A stretch of 64,000 nucleotides of DNA from Alopecurus myosuroides (GCA_028641055.1 CM054061.1:119727186-119791185), one strand, 5' to 3'; positions 35,101 through 45,334 are shown, counted from the stretch's first letter. Notes: generated by a model from the letters alone, not told the origin. Made by a program: numbers and translations.

Positions 35101-35513
35101 CAGCGTCTCCGTGCATCAGCAATGGTCCGACCAAGATCATCAGCGGGCTCATCATGTGCCTCTTCTTCACCTTCACCAAACCCTTCCCCACCTTCAGCAT
35201 CATCCTCCATGAAAGTATCACCGAAAAGGTCATGATAGTTGAAATCGATATCATCCTCTTCTTCATCTTCTTCCATTCTAACCCCTCTTTCTCCATGCTT
35301 GGTCCAACAATTATAGCTTGGCATGAAACCGTGCCGAAGCAGGTGCATGTGAACGACTCTTGAGGAGGAGTGACCCTTCTCATTCTTACATTCAGCACAT
35401 GGACACATAATAAAACCTCGCTGTTTGTTCGCATTTGCCACTACGAGGAAATCTTTCAAACCCGTAGTGAACTCACCGGAGAGTCGGTTACCGTACATCC
35501 ATTGCCGATTCAT
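32178..35513 (-). CDS. tnp2: TNP2 transposase of CACTA (En/Spm) element, about 1111 aa
   Basis: An uninterrupted ORF. I place the start at ATG 35513 (MNRQWMYGNRLS), right after an ATGCAG acceptor-like site, because the same junction precedes the homologous ORF at 45632. Residues 1-75 form the transposase-associated zinc-binding region (CPCAEC...HMHLLRHG). The catalytic tnp2 domain spans about 290-560, with FGLSTDGMNPF (about 346) and TINDWPALS (about 439) supplying likely acidic residues. A DUF4218-type region lies at about 675-795 (LLVHLVEEI near 749) and a DUF4216-type region at about 955-1025 (YYGYIEEIWEL). TNP2 cuts the CACTA ends. Full length for the family, no stop or frameshift seen, so possibly active. 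Confidence 0.93.
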   Translation of the reverse strand: MNRQWMYGNRLSGEFTTGLKDFLVVANANKQRGFIMCPCAECKNEKGHSSSRVVHMHLLRHGFMPSYNCWTKHGERGVRMEEDEEEDDIDFNYHDLFGDTFMEDDAEGGEGFGEGEEEAHDEPADDLGRTIADARRRCETDKERENLDRMLEDHTKSLYPGCDNSLKKLGSTLDLLKWKAREGVADSSFENLLKILKNMLPKNNELPTSTYEAKKVVCPLGLEILKIHACINDCVLYRGAYEDLNECPVCTALRYKIRGDDPGDDVEGEKPRKRVPAKVMWYAPIIPRLKRLFRNKDHAKLLRWHKEDRKSDGELRHPADGTQWRKIDREFKDFAADARNIRFGLSTDGMNPFGEQSSSHSTWPVTLCIYNLPPWLCMKRKFIMMPVLIQGPKQPGNDIDVYLRPLVDELLQLWGKPGVPVWDEHKEEEFNLRALLFVTINDWPALSNLSGQSNKGYKACTHCLHETESVFLDNCRKNVYLGHRRFLPRNHNVRKKGKHFNGKADHRPKPAERTGDEIFDMVKDLNVIFGKGPGGQSVPQGVDGHVPMWKKKSIFWELQYWKVLDVRSAIDVMHVTKNVCVNLLSFLGVYGKTKDTKEARRDQQLLKDPDDRHPEWFQGRASYALTKEEKVIFFECLSSMKVPSGFSSNIKGIINMAEKKFQNLKSHDCHVIMTQLLPIALRGLLQENVRVAIVKLCAFLNAISQKVISPEDLPRLQNDVVQCLVSFELLFPPSFFDIMTHLLVHLVEEISILGPVFLHNMFPFERFMGVLKKYVRNRARPEGSIVKGYGNEEVIEFCIDYVPDLKPIGIPQSRHEGRLSGRGTIGRKSTICMDGHSMTEAHYTVLQNSSLVAPYFEQHKNILRSNNPGKPESWIRKAHMETFGSWLRKHLMNDNDVEDQLYMLAKTPSSTITTFQGYEINGNTFYTISQDKKSTNQNSGVRFDAATEIGQKVTYYGYIEEIWELDYGPYFKVPLFRCKWFKLTGGGVKVDEQYGMTMVDFDNLGYLDEPFVLAKDVAQVFYLKDMSSKPRKRKDKKTISASCDDPKRHIVLSGKRNIVGVEDKTDMSEDYNMFGEIPPFKVNSDPSIKLNDEDAPWIRPNRKKAGTQGKN

Positions 35514-35773
35514 CTGCATTATTATTATATAAAGTATATAATTAACCATCATGCATCTGTTAAACTAACTAGCTAGCTGGAAATAATACAAATCATGAAA
35601 GGTTCAAGTTGCTAACCGCGATCACGGAGGTAAAATAAATGAAAACGCTCAAGTGTGTTTCATGCTATGGGGCATTTCATCGAACACCTTGTGTGCATAG
35701 TAGGAACCAAAAGCATACCCACCACCCCTTGTGAATATTGTGAGCAAATGTGGCCAAGTGCAGCGAGGTGAGT

Positions 35774-35830
35774 CCTATATATAGGGATGGGCCTTTAGTC
35801 CCGGTTCACCTGGACAACCGCGGCTAAAGG
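35774..35830 (-). promoter_or_regulatory. TATA box and CCCGG palindrome of TNP2 gene
   Basis: CTATATATAG at 35774-35783 is followed upstream (minus sense) by an imperfect inverted repeat, 35792-35830, with arms CCTTTAGTCCCGGTT and AACCGCGGCTAAAGG. The region from here to the right terminus holds several further half-sites, so the TNP2 promoter overlaps the subterminal repeat region. Confidence 0.6.
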
Positions 35831-36045
35831 CCGTGGGGCCGGCCCGAGGACCTATTAGTCCCCGTTGGTCTGGCCAACCGGGACTAAATCCCCTCCCCTC
35901 CGCCAGCTGTGGGCCGAGCGCGCTGGGCCCAGACTATTGGTCGCGGGTCTCGTCCCGAACCGTGACTAAAGACCCCTATGGTCGCGGGTCCATTATTTTG
36001 GGGACTAATGGGGGCGTACCGAAGGCCTATTTTCTACCAGTGGCA

Positions 36046-39000
36046 GTGAGGTAGAAGATCCCGTAGGTGCTTTCCTTCGTGTTCCTTCGGTTGAGTCGAT
36101 CTCATTGCTTTGCTCTGATGGGACCCCATTCATATAGCCTTCATCTATTTTCTCTACTCCCCAATCCTGAGGAAGGAAAAGGTCTCGCGAAGTAGGGCGA
36201 GGTGGCGATGGGGAGGGTGGCACATGGCTTGGTAGACCATGGAGTGCAGCTCGGACACACTAAAACTGACTGTTTTGCATGACATGTTGTGGCTATACCA
36301 ACGATAACTTAATTTCTGGGTCCGACATTTTCTTTTATCCGCACGGGCATTTTGCTAGTCCTATCTAAAAGAAAAAATTTCGTTCCTTTCAACCGACCTC
36401 GCACGCGTCCTGTCATCCACCTTCGTCCATCCTTCGCTAGTTTCGTCCCCCTTCGTCTCACCCACTCCCGCAAATCAGGACATAATCCCCGTCTTTGCAC
36501 TAAAGTCCCGTCGATCTAAAAAAAGACTCCCATAGCCTCAGGTACCACCACAGCTAAGAAGTCATCTCGCCATCTGATTTTCCCTTTCAAGATTTTGCTG
36601 CACACCCTCTTCTCCCATCCCAATCTCCATCCTCTCTCTCATGCGGCTCCACCACACGCAGCAGTCCGATCGAGACCACGCCGCAGTCCCTTGCCTCCTT
36701 CACATCCTCATATTCAATTAGGCCGCCGATTCGGGCTTGGTTCACGCACGGGGAGGCGGGTCGAGGGAGCAGACTCTCGTTCGGGCGGCCTGGAACTAGG
36801 GTTTTCTCGTGCTGGGCGCAAGGGATGGCGTAGGTGCTGGAGGACTGGTATCAGCCTCGTAGACTCTGCAGTCGGATGCACCCTTGAGGTACCCTGTACC
36901 GTCCCGGCGGTTCTGGTCGTTCGGGCCGTGATCCGGTGCGCTCCGCCTGATCCCATGTTCCGCGCCGGCATGGACGATTCCAGCAGCCTCGACCCTCGAC
37001 GCTGCATCCCCGAGCTCCATCACTAACAGCACGGCTAACTCCAAGCGCCCCCACTTTGCCACGTGAGTCCAAACTGGCTGCTACGGGAGTGTACTCCTGG
37101 AGTCGGGAGTCCACACCGTGGTAGGTTGGCAGCATCCTTACATTCAGTATCCTTCCTCTGTTGTACATTTAGTTCAACCTCCCTCACACTTGGCTTACAG
37201 TAGCAATGCCATTGGAGATTGATCAAATTGAAAAATACCCGTATCCAGTAAATTTGGGACGAAATGATCTCATCCAAGGATTAAAGGATACAGAGGTAAT
37301 CTACAGTGGCTACAGGTATTCGTATTTCAATCATATAGAACAACTTAAAACTGAACTTGTCTGGTTGATATATTCTGAACTCCTTGCTTCACTTGTGCAG
37401 ATTAATGATTTCCTCAAACATTGGTGAAGTGTGCCTCAATTTTCAATACCTATGCTTTGGGTATTCCTAAGGGGTTGATAAGTATATTATGAAGAAACCA
37501 CCAAGTAGCGCCCACTCGCTGATTACTCAGATTTTATTCCGTTGCCTGGTAAAAAGATGTCTCCTATTCTCTATTAGTCGCACTTTTCTGTTTGATATAT
37601 TTTTAGGAGCTTCGCATACCTTTCTGGGATTAATTTTCTTCTGTTTGATACCTTACTTGCAGGCATTGTCCTTTATGTGGGAATTGCCACTATTGGCATA
37701 TTAGTCGTCTGGTACACTCATGGATCTTTTATGGGCATTGATCTCACTAGAAATGGTCACACCCTTGTTGGTAACTCACAGCTCTGAAACTGAGGTAAGT
37801 TGCGCCTTTGACTGAAAGCGACAATGCTCTCGCTGTCTATGCCGGTGGAAATTCAGATATTCATCTCATTTAACTAATTTAATTAATTTTGGCAATTACG
37901 CTTTTCCATTTCATTATGTAGTCAATATATTGCTGAGGTATTGGTTGGGTTGATTTAAGTATGACTAATTTCATGTGTTTGGACTCAGTTATCCTGTGTA
38001 GAAGTATAGTCTTAGGGACAGGTTTCAGGCCATAATGGAATCTACTGTGCAATTTTCTTACGGTGCTTGTTTCTTGGATATTTTATCTTGATACGATGTT
38101 CAGAAAGGACATCGAGGTACCAATAGCTGCCGCACAGAGAAGGAGATGCATGTAGCCGTCGCTGAAATTTCAGAAGCATAATTGTTGCGCAACTAAAAGT
38201 AGAACTTTTACACATAGATATTCTATCTAAACACGAGTAATGTTTTTCAAGTGCTACTTATATTGTGTTTTGTTTGTGATTTTTCATCAGAGGCATAATC
38301 ACAGGCTTACCGGGCGAATACCCAGTTTTGGGGCTTAATATCACGTGACTGCTGGCTGAGAACAAAATAGCTGAACTCCACACTGAGTTGGAACTTCGAA
38401 TTAATCTTGCACGAGTTTCCATGATTGATGAACCTGGGATGGACCATAGTTTGGGGAAAATTCAGAGATGCCTGAGGAGACGCGGGGAAGGAGGGTACGG
38501 ACGATTCGAAAAGAGAGAACGGTTAGTTGCAGAAGTGCTTTTACCTTGTCACAGGGAGGCGCATAATTAGAGCCCTTGGGGTAACTATTTCAATCTTGCC
38601 ATGGATCAGGCAAGAATAAACAAACTCAACTTCTGGATGTGTTGTAAAACAAAATCTAGGATCACTGTCAGGCATTTGTTTACCACTCTTGGAGATGTGC
38701 AGTTTAAAATGAGCAAACGGATAATAAAAATTGAGGGCCTTTGTCATTGACAGATGCTTTCTTGGTTTATGCTTTTGCCCTTATTGATTTCTTTGGGAAT
38801 TTTGCTCAGACTTTTAGTTGCTGGATCATTAGACTTTCAAACTATTGTCAACCTTTTGGGAAATTATCGTTGGGTGCATGCTGAATTGCTCTATATTTTA
38901 TTTGATGTACATGTAGTCCAAATATCTGAGTTGGTACATCTGTCGCTTTAGAAGAATTGGTTCGTACTTCTATGAGTTTGTGGTGGTTCAGTAAAGCTAT

Positions 39001-39891
39001 CTTTATTATCGTGGAAGTTTTTGTTGTCTGAGTAGGATGGTAAAAGTTCTAATTCTCTATGTTGTACGCATGCTAGAGTAAAAGCAGATGCATTTACTGC
39101 ATGACCGCCTTGTTGGTGTTCCCTGTGTTGCCTTAACCGCAAAATAACATAAAGGTATGGAAGTTTCACTAACAATTATTTCATTGTTTTTACCTGTTTT
39201 ATTATCTATCTTTTAATGATATCTAATGATAATGTATTTTCTCTGCTTGTTGTACATACTTCTATTATTATTATTGCCACGATCGTTACCATAAATATGT
39301 TTATTCACTTGTGATGACTTCTTACATGTTTCATTTGTTTTCTTCGATGTCTACATCCTTTTTTCTCTCTGTACCAAGCCACCTTTTCTATATTGTGAAA
39401 TAATGCAACCGATCTATGCTTATATCAGTGAACTTGTGAAAGATGTCTCGAAGACCTCTACTATGGGTGGCTGAGCAATAATTTACGGTACCACTATTTG
39501 GGACACTAAACAGGTTTGTAATAACTAACGTTGTACATTTGCATCTTCTCATATTCAGTAAACCAGTACACAAGCAGCTTCTTTTTTTTGCTGCTTGTAT
39601 GACGTGCTTTAAAAAATTCTTTATGTACACGTTTAGTTCATGTTGAATCAGTAATACTTTATTTTTTGAGAAAAATAGTAAAACTTGAAATAGGTACGAG
39701 ATACTCTTCTGATGGTCTACTTTAGTATCCGGCATTTCCATTTTCTTATTAATGTTATAGATTTTGGAGACTTCAAATGTCACTTAGGTGCATGCATTGA
39801 AATCTGTCCTGATAATGGATCTTATAGAACATGCAATTATAATTTTTTTCTGGAGTAATATGAGAATTTCTGGGCTCCAGTTTTAATATAA
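36046..39891 (+). other. chimeric gene-fragment region
   Basis: It starts with a Helitron-like junction: GCACGGGCATTTTGCTAG (ending 36358), then TCCTATCTAAAAG at 36359, resembling the 40-bp repeats at 21501 and 23541. Then come GC-rich exon-like DNA (36595-37030), a potential exon at 37206 (MPLEIDQIEKYPYPVNLGRN) and a Ca-ATPase fragment (37489-37794). The coiled-coil-like piece at 38370-38570 is unrecognised. 38950-39890 is AT-rich with nothing identified. Confidence 0.35.
37489..37794 (+). pseudogene. fragment of ER-type P-type Ca2+-ATPase (ECA3-like)
   Basis: An upstream block (37489-37548) reads MKKPPSSAHSLITQILFRCL, and a second block after a TTGCAG acceptor (37663-37794) reads [20 protein letters not shown], then [20 protein letters not shown]. 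This matches the region near transmembrane segments 7-8 of plant ECA3-type Ca-ATPases (YVGIATVG, LWYTQ, DGHTLV). A TGA replaces an Arg codon right after NSQL, a second TGA follows, and the junction between blocks is out of phase by one base. Catalytic ATPase motifs are absent. It is a captured, broken fragment. Confidence 0.75.
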
Positions 39892-40192
39892 CTAGAAAAA
39901 TACCCCGCGCGTTGCTGCGTGGATCGTTTTAGGAACTACAGTATATTGTAAAGTTTATAAGAGATGTGATACAATTGATCATAGTATATATTTTTTTAAT
40001 TATTAATATGAATAATTGGATGATTTAAGAAATAGATGATGTGTAATTTGCATGTAGTAATTCATAAATATTTGTGGAGATGACATGGACAATTGATTGG
40101 CTAGGAGGATGGATGATGTGGATAGCTTGCATGTTGAGATAGAAAAATCATTAATGCATGTTAGTGGGGTTTTGCTTTATAAGAAGTATAGA
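39892..40192 (-). mobile_element. 301-bp non-autonomous Helitron
   Basis: Minus strand: 5' end TCTATACTTCTTATAAAGC at 40192, 3' end with a CCACGC...GCGCGGGG hairpin (about 39901-39920) then CTAG at 39895-39892. The flanking bases are A and T on the element's strand (host AT split at 39891/40193). Both ends are clear; no coding capacity. Typical of short Helitron derivatives in grasses. Confidence 0.82.
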
Positions 40193-41142
40193 TAGAAGCT
40201 GCTTTTAACATATACCAGGTTCATGTTAGATTAATTTGGGACGGATCTATTAATCTATTATATGTGATACTTGAAGCAATAATTACTGCTGGAATCAAAT
40301 TTAACATTTTCCATGCTAAATTGGTTACCGAAGGTAGTGAGGAACCCCATAGATCTGCCATTTATGCACATGTTACTATTTTGCTTGTTTGTTTATTATC
40401 TCTTTTTTTCTTATCATTTTGTTTTGATCAACCCAAAAGCCTTACATCAGGTTGAATCGATCAATGCTCAGGGTGCCATTTTGAGCCTGTTGTTGTGCGG
40501 TTGGAGATCAACGTGAAATTTATCTTAATCGTTATTTGTATTCTGAGTTAATCTACAATATAATTTGACTATGCACAATATTTCAGAGGTCTATTCTTTA
40601 CAGAGGTGTTCAAGCATATATGCTTATGCTCAACTGAACTGGACATCTCCGAGTGAATATCTGACCTTAGTTAGCTCAGGTATATGGCCTTAGAATTACA
40701 ACTTAATTTGTATAGAGAATGCTCGTGTTACTAATAAGCACTTCTTAAGGAGTGCAAGACTAATAAACATGTCTATCTACCAATGAAACCATATAAATAC
40801 GCAAACCTACTTGGATCAGAAAAATACTGATGGTTTCATGGTATTTTCTTATTTTCTAAATTAATGATTCACATGATATGAGTTTAGATAGCTATGTATT
40901 CTCACAATGCACATGTTTCCAAAAAAAGTTGGAGATAAGACTTACATTGTGGCCAGTATGGTTACTGAAACTAGACTACAGAGAGAACCTAAAAAAAATC
41001 GGGTAGAAATTTCCTTCCATATTTTTGGACTGTTAAATCTGAAATGGTAGCCTCTTTTGGTTGTGCTTATGCATCATGGCATTTGTACGCCTGGCACCAT
41101 GCAGCGATGTCATTTGTCAGTATTAATTTTTGTTATGAACTA
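40193..41142. other. intergenic DNA, nothing recognised
   Basis: AT-rich. One open stretch (40264-40455) has no recognisable domain. No repeats with clear termini. Confidence 0.4.
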
Positions 41143-41265
41143 CTCCCTCCGTCCGGAATTAAGTGTCACAAAGTTTGATAAAAGTGGATGTATCTAACAC
41201 TAAATTATGTCTAGATACATCCACTTTTGTCAAACTTTGTGACATTTAATTCCGGATGGAGGGAG
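41143..41265. mobile_element. Stowaway MITE, intact hairpin
   Basis: A TA duplication (41141-41142, 41266-41267) flanks 123 bp that folds almost completely on itself: CTCCCTCCGTCCGGAATTAA at the left and TTAATTCCGGATGGAGGGAG at the right, continuing through TGTCACAAAGTTTGA and its complement. A Tc1/mariner-derived MITE, near-perfect and thus relatively young. Confidence 0.95.
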
Positions 41266-42351
41266 TATATTTCTCCGCTTCTTCTGCGAGCAATGGCGGC
41301 TCAGTATGAAGGTGTTGTGGCTCCTCAAGCAGCTGGTGGAACAGGGAAGGGTAGGTGGATCTACTTGTTTTATTACTTAGGATGTTTTTCCATTTTGCTA
41401 AGTCACTTATTTTGTATATGTGAATTTGTGCACCTTTCATTCCTTGTGTGCTTCATGTCATATCAAGGCACATGTTCTGTAACTATTGGTCACCGTGCTT
41501 GACAACCCATTGATGTATTATTTCTAGAGTAGTGCATTCAGGATTCATTGTGGTATCCATTATTTTAGCTTTCATAATTATTGAATTTTTTTTGGATTGG
41601 TTCCAAACTTTCTGTTTTATCTTTCTTAGTAATGGTACTAAATGTTTTTGAGCACTTGGGAAACACTTTCATTTATAATTTTCTAAAAATGTCACAAATG
41701 TTATTTGTTTTGCTGAACATCTCTTTTCAGGCATAGGTTCCACTAATGGCTAACCTGATTGCATAGTTGATCATGTTTCCACCTTGCAAAGGGTGCTGTA
41801 ATTAAAGCACATAAGATTATCCATGATAGTCATGACATATTTACACGTGCTAAGCTTTTGCTATTGATCATGGACTAAAATATGGTACTATACTAATATT
41901 AAGTCACCATATTTTGTTTCAGGATTCAATTCTGATTTAGGTGAAAGGTAATCCACCATGAATACATGCAAGTTGGCAATGGAACAGATGGGGTCTCAAA
42001 TTCTTAATCACATTTTATTATCTGAAGATATCAAATTGTAATAGTGAACAAACACTAAGTCAGTGAGTCATGACATCTTTTGACTAGGAACTGTTTCGAT
42101 TTCCCCTGCAGGACGAAAAAAGATCCACGGTGTAATTTTTAGCTAATGATATGTTGCAAAATATAACATGGACATATTCTTTGTAATACTTTCTGTCTGC
42201 CTTGCGCTCCATAATTTCATCGTATGTCAGTTTCAGAGTTTATTACATGATTTGTGTGTAAATAAGCAAAGCAGGCTTCAAAATTTAGGACCCAAGTGGT
42301 ATTAATCCATCGGGTTTAAACATATTAAGCTAAACGCAAAGACAACCTTAC

Positions 42352-42534
42352 CAGCTGATTGACATATGACTCATGTGACACATTGTTACTTATCATTAGG
42401 TGTTGGGATTGGATCGCACAACACCGGCGAGGAGGCGCCCCTTGCAGCTGATTGACATATGACTCATGTGACACATTGTTACTTATCATTAGGTGTTGGG
42501 ATCGGATCGCACAACACCGGCGAGGAGGCGCCCC
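42352..42534. repeat. tandem duplication, period 93 bp
   Basis: Two copies start CAGCTGATTGACATATGACT at 42352 and 42445 and end in GAGGAGGCGCCCC. They differ at about one base, so the duplication is recent. A minus-strand ORF spans both, but has no known domain. Confidence 0.9.
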
Positions 42535-42961
42535 AGCCTCTAGTGCATAATAAACCACGCTAAACTCACCGATCGGGTCAATGACCTCGGGGCTTGTTGC
42601 TGACGGTAGAGAATTTTTGGAGATCCTGTGTGTCAATGACTGAACACTGAAGCACAGAGTGTCGGAGTTTGTAGCCAATATAGCGTTTGAAAGGTGGACA
42701 TTGACAGTAGGTAGAAAGGGCATAAAGAAGTCATTTCTTACAGGGGAACAACACGAAAACCATATATAATTATATATTAGGCGAGGAAAATGCATCAAAG
42801 GAAATATATGGCCATGAAACAAGCAAAAGCATCCAGCGCAAGTGACTGCATCCGGAAAGGCAAGCTGAAAGCAACACCGCCGTTTGCACACACCACATGC
42901 CTAGTATACAGCAGAGGGTGGTCTCACTATGTAATGATATGCATGCGTGGATGGAACAGTA

Positions 42962-43060
42962 GGTAACTGAGAAGGATTCAGACTACTTAACTACCTTTAA
43001 CAGTCGGTAACTGAGAAGGATTCAGACTACTTAACTACCTCTAACAGTCGGTAACTGAGC
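42962..43060. repeat. tandem repeat, period 44 bp, 2.2 copies
   Basis: Units begin GGTAACTGAGAAGGATTCAG at 42962 and 43006, and a partial third starts at 43050. The copies differ by one base. Confidence 0.9.
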
Positions 43061-43180
43061 AGTACGCATATGAGTATTATCCAAACCAGAGCAAAGCTTT
43101 CAATCAGCACTTATGTGCAAAGATCTAGGTTCACATATTCTATTGTCAACCTTCAAACAGAAGAAGAAATGTTTGCTAAT

Positions 43181-43355
43181 ATTCAGCATAAAGCCCCAGG
43201 ACTGCAGCATGAAGAAATATTCAGCATAAAGCCCCAGGACTGCAACATGAAGAAACATTCAGCATCAAGCCTCAAGACTGCAGCATAAAGAAACATTCAG
43301 CATCAAGCCTATAGACTACAGCATAAACAAATATTCAGCAAGCCCCAAGACTGCT
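43181..43355. repeat. tandem repeat, period 38 bp, about 4.5 copies
   Basis: Units begin ATTCAGCAT(a/c)AAGCC and end AAGAAA(t/c); four full units run from 43181 to 43332, then a partial unit. Copies are directly adjacent with no unique spacers. Confidence 0.9.
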
Positions 43356-43735
43356 AATTTTCTTCAGCATAAAGAAAATTTGAGACAACCAGTAGAAAAG
43401 AGGAGACACTACCCTAGAGGAAAGAACACAACCACAGAGAGAGAATTGTTAGGTGGTAATTATGACATCATTCTTAAGTGCTTGTGATCATAAGATGAAC
43501 AAACAGCAATTATAGATGTATGCACGCATCAATAAATACTCTCATTCATCCCCCCTTGTGTTTGTCAATAGCTGATAGATACTATACTAGTTAGAGAGAA
43601 CATATGCATGCACTCATCAGTAGCTACTTAATTTGACCGTCTCATTCTGGACCCAAACTCCTTGAACAAAACACATACTAAAACAGACCCCCGAATTCGC
43701 TTTCGGTGATATATATAACATTACGAACAACATTC

Positions 43736-44482
43736 TTACGACTGGTACTGATCGGCTTCTTCGTTGACAGAGAGGTAGCCTGCTCCCTCCATCACCATCT
43801 TATTTCCCACTTGGATGTTGTAGCTGCAGGTACACATGGACCATGCCATCTGCAGCCAACTTGCCGAGGTAAATCGCACCCGCATATTTGCAGCACTCTT
43901 CGAAAATCGCCGACCGCCGACACGAGCGCCTACATATATACATAGAGAGCGATGAGATGATACAACTAGTAACCACATGGATTTGCAGCCGACCGAGAAG
44001 CGAACGTTTACCAGCGGGGGTCATCCTGCCTAGGCTGGACCTGCAATGAGAGCTGCTTCAGCAGGCTGGTATTCTTCATGCCTAAGGGGCCACCGGAGGC
44101 GTAATCCGCCTTCCACCCGTCGATGAGGCTGTAGAGCTCCTCTTTCTTGTGCTGGATCTGGAGCAGCCGGATCGCGGCGTCCCTCTTCTTCGCGTCGACC
44201 GGGAGCATCTTCTCCAGCTTGTACATATAACGATTATCGTTAAGGACCATGTTCCCAGGAGAGATGCAGCAAGAGTTGGTAATTCGCGGGGGGGGGGGGG
44301 GATTATCCCAAATCGGAACCGCGCAGGTTCGGGGGCAGGCTAATCGGATCGATGATATCGTAACGACGTAATAAAAAAGATGTGAAATTTGCGGCACTTA
44401 CAAGCTCCGCAGACATCCGCTGGGGCGCCGCCGTCGCTTGCGTCCCGATCCTCCGCGCCGCGTGTCGAAGCGCCGCGGCCAT
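43736..44482 (-). CDS. small three-exon gene, 124 aa, possible mitochondrial targeting, unrecognised
   Basis: Hand-spliced minus-strand gene: exon 1 44402-44482, exon 2 44012-44217, exon 3 43736-43823, all with GT/AG borders and matching phases (0, then 2/1). The start MAAALRHAARRIGTQATAAP is Ala/Arg-rich with no acidic residues, as in mitochondrial presequences. Exon 2 (LEKMLPVDAKKRDAAIRLLQ, then IQHKKEELYSLIDGWKADYA) looks helical, possibly coiled coil. The C-terminus is VMEGAGYLSVNEEADQYQS. A run of 13 G residues lies in intron 1. I do not recognise the family. It is the best candidate for a non-transposon gene here, though it may be a fragment; the exon 2 acceptor (TACAAG) is weak. Confidence 0.45.
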
Positions 44483-44915
44483 GGCTGCTCCTCGCTCGCC
44501 TCGCCTTGGCTGCAAGTGACGAAGAGTTCACGCCGGCCGGCCACCAAACCAACAACCACCGATTGCTACGACCGACGGGAGAAATCGAATCTGGTATGAT
44601 GACGGTCTGATTCTCGTTAGGGTTCCTTGCTCTCTGATTTCCCCATCGCCGTTTCCTTCCTTTTTCTCTGATAGAGACTAGAGACGCACGGACTCTCCTG
44701 AGTTTTCCCGAGACTCCTCGTCAAGCCCAGGCCCAGCCCATGTTTACTTTAACTTTACTTCCTAAGTCGACGGGTCCAAGACAAACAGGATTCCACAACA
44801 CCTCGCAACGTTAAAAAAAAAAAAAAAAAAAAAAAAAGAAGTGGAATGCATCCACGGTCTTCCTACTTATGGCACAATCTCACTGTACTAAAGAATATAC
44901 GGCCACCCTTTCAAA

Positions 44916-44946
<31 letters not shown>

Positions 44947-45160
44947 TACGGCCACTATATTCACAAGGCGGTGATTATACGGTCACCGGCTCACCACACA
45001 AGCTAACCATCTTAAGCTGAAACACCTCAGCGATAATTCTCGTAATAAAACTTTGTTTTACATATGCACGCACTGACGCACACAGCACGCACACTCACGC
45101 ACGCAGACCAGCACATACACTCACAGCACACACGAACGCGCACACGCACGCACACGCAGC
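44483..45160. other. upstream region of the small gene, simple repeats
   Basis: 44483-44700 is GC-rich and probably the promoter or UTR of the minus-strand gene. A 25-A run lies at about 44812-44837, an (AT)n run at about 44924-44948, and a CA/CG-rich simple stretch (CACGCA-type) at 45064-45160, where the next CACTA element has inserted. Confidence 0.5.
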
Positions 45161-45286
45161 ACCCACAGGTGGAGAAGAGGGCTTTTGCTCCATGGCGAGC
45201 ACCCCTTTCGCTCCGGCTCGTCCACCACCCGGTGTAAAAGGCTGCAGAGGTGGGGCCAGAGCGAGCAGGGCGCGTGGCGGTGGGTC

Positions 45287-45334
45287 TTTTGTCCCGGTTT
45301 GAGCCACCAACCGGGGCAAAAAAATCACTATAAA
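45287..45334 (+). promoter_or_regulatory. palindrome plus TATA box of TNP2 pseudogene
   Basis: An inverted repeat (45287-45322) with arms TTTTGTCCCGGTTTG and CCAACCGGGGCAAAA is followed after six bases by TATAAA (45329-45334). The arrangement mirrors the promoters of the 11.6 kb CACTA element, although that element is of a different family. Confidence 0.65.

Larger units (their letters stand above)
24426..36042 (-). mobile_element. complete, possibly autonomous CACTA transposon, 11.6 kb, four genes
   Basis: The 20-bp terminal inverted repeats CACTGGTAGAAAATAGGCCT are perfect at both ends, and the 3-bp duplication GCA flanks the element (24423-24425, 36043-36045). Subterminal and internal palindromes carry TAGTCCCGG...CCGGGACTA. 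Inside are four genes that read open: TnpA-like/Ulp1 (24884-28788, minus), a 150-aa unknown (30265-30717, minus), AP2-domain protein (31337-31987, plus) and TNP2 transposase (32178-35513, minus). 28800-29200 is AT-rich and empty; 29220-29760 is GC-rich and probably the 5' UTR/first exon of the TnpA-like gene. Both transposition genes seem undamaged, so autonomy is plausible. Confidence 0.95.
41268..43735. other. intergenic DNA with tandem repeats
   Basis: A potential small exon (41293-41350, MAAQYEGVVAPQAAGGTGK, then GT) is unrecognised. 41360-42340 shows nothing. 42350-43370 holds three local tandem repeat families listed separately. Confidence 0.4.

Noticed and set aside
36341..36360. Helitron 3' end GCACGGGCATTTTGCTAG/T
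   Set aside because: CTAG and T are right, but the hairpin arm upstream is incomplete and no plausible 5' end could be paired.
43181..43355. CRISPR-like array of 38-bp units
   Set aside because: Units are directly adjacent with no unique spacers, and the genome is a plant's; it is an ordinary tandem repeat.
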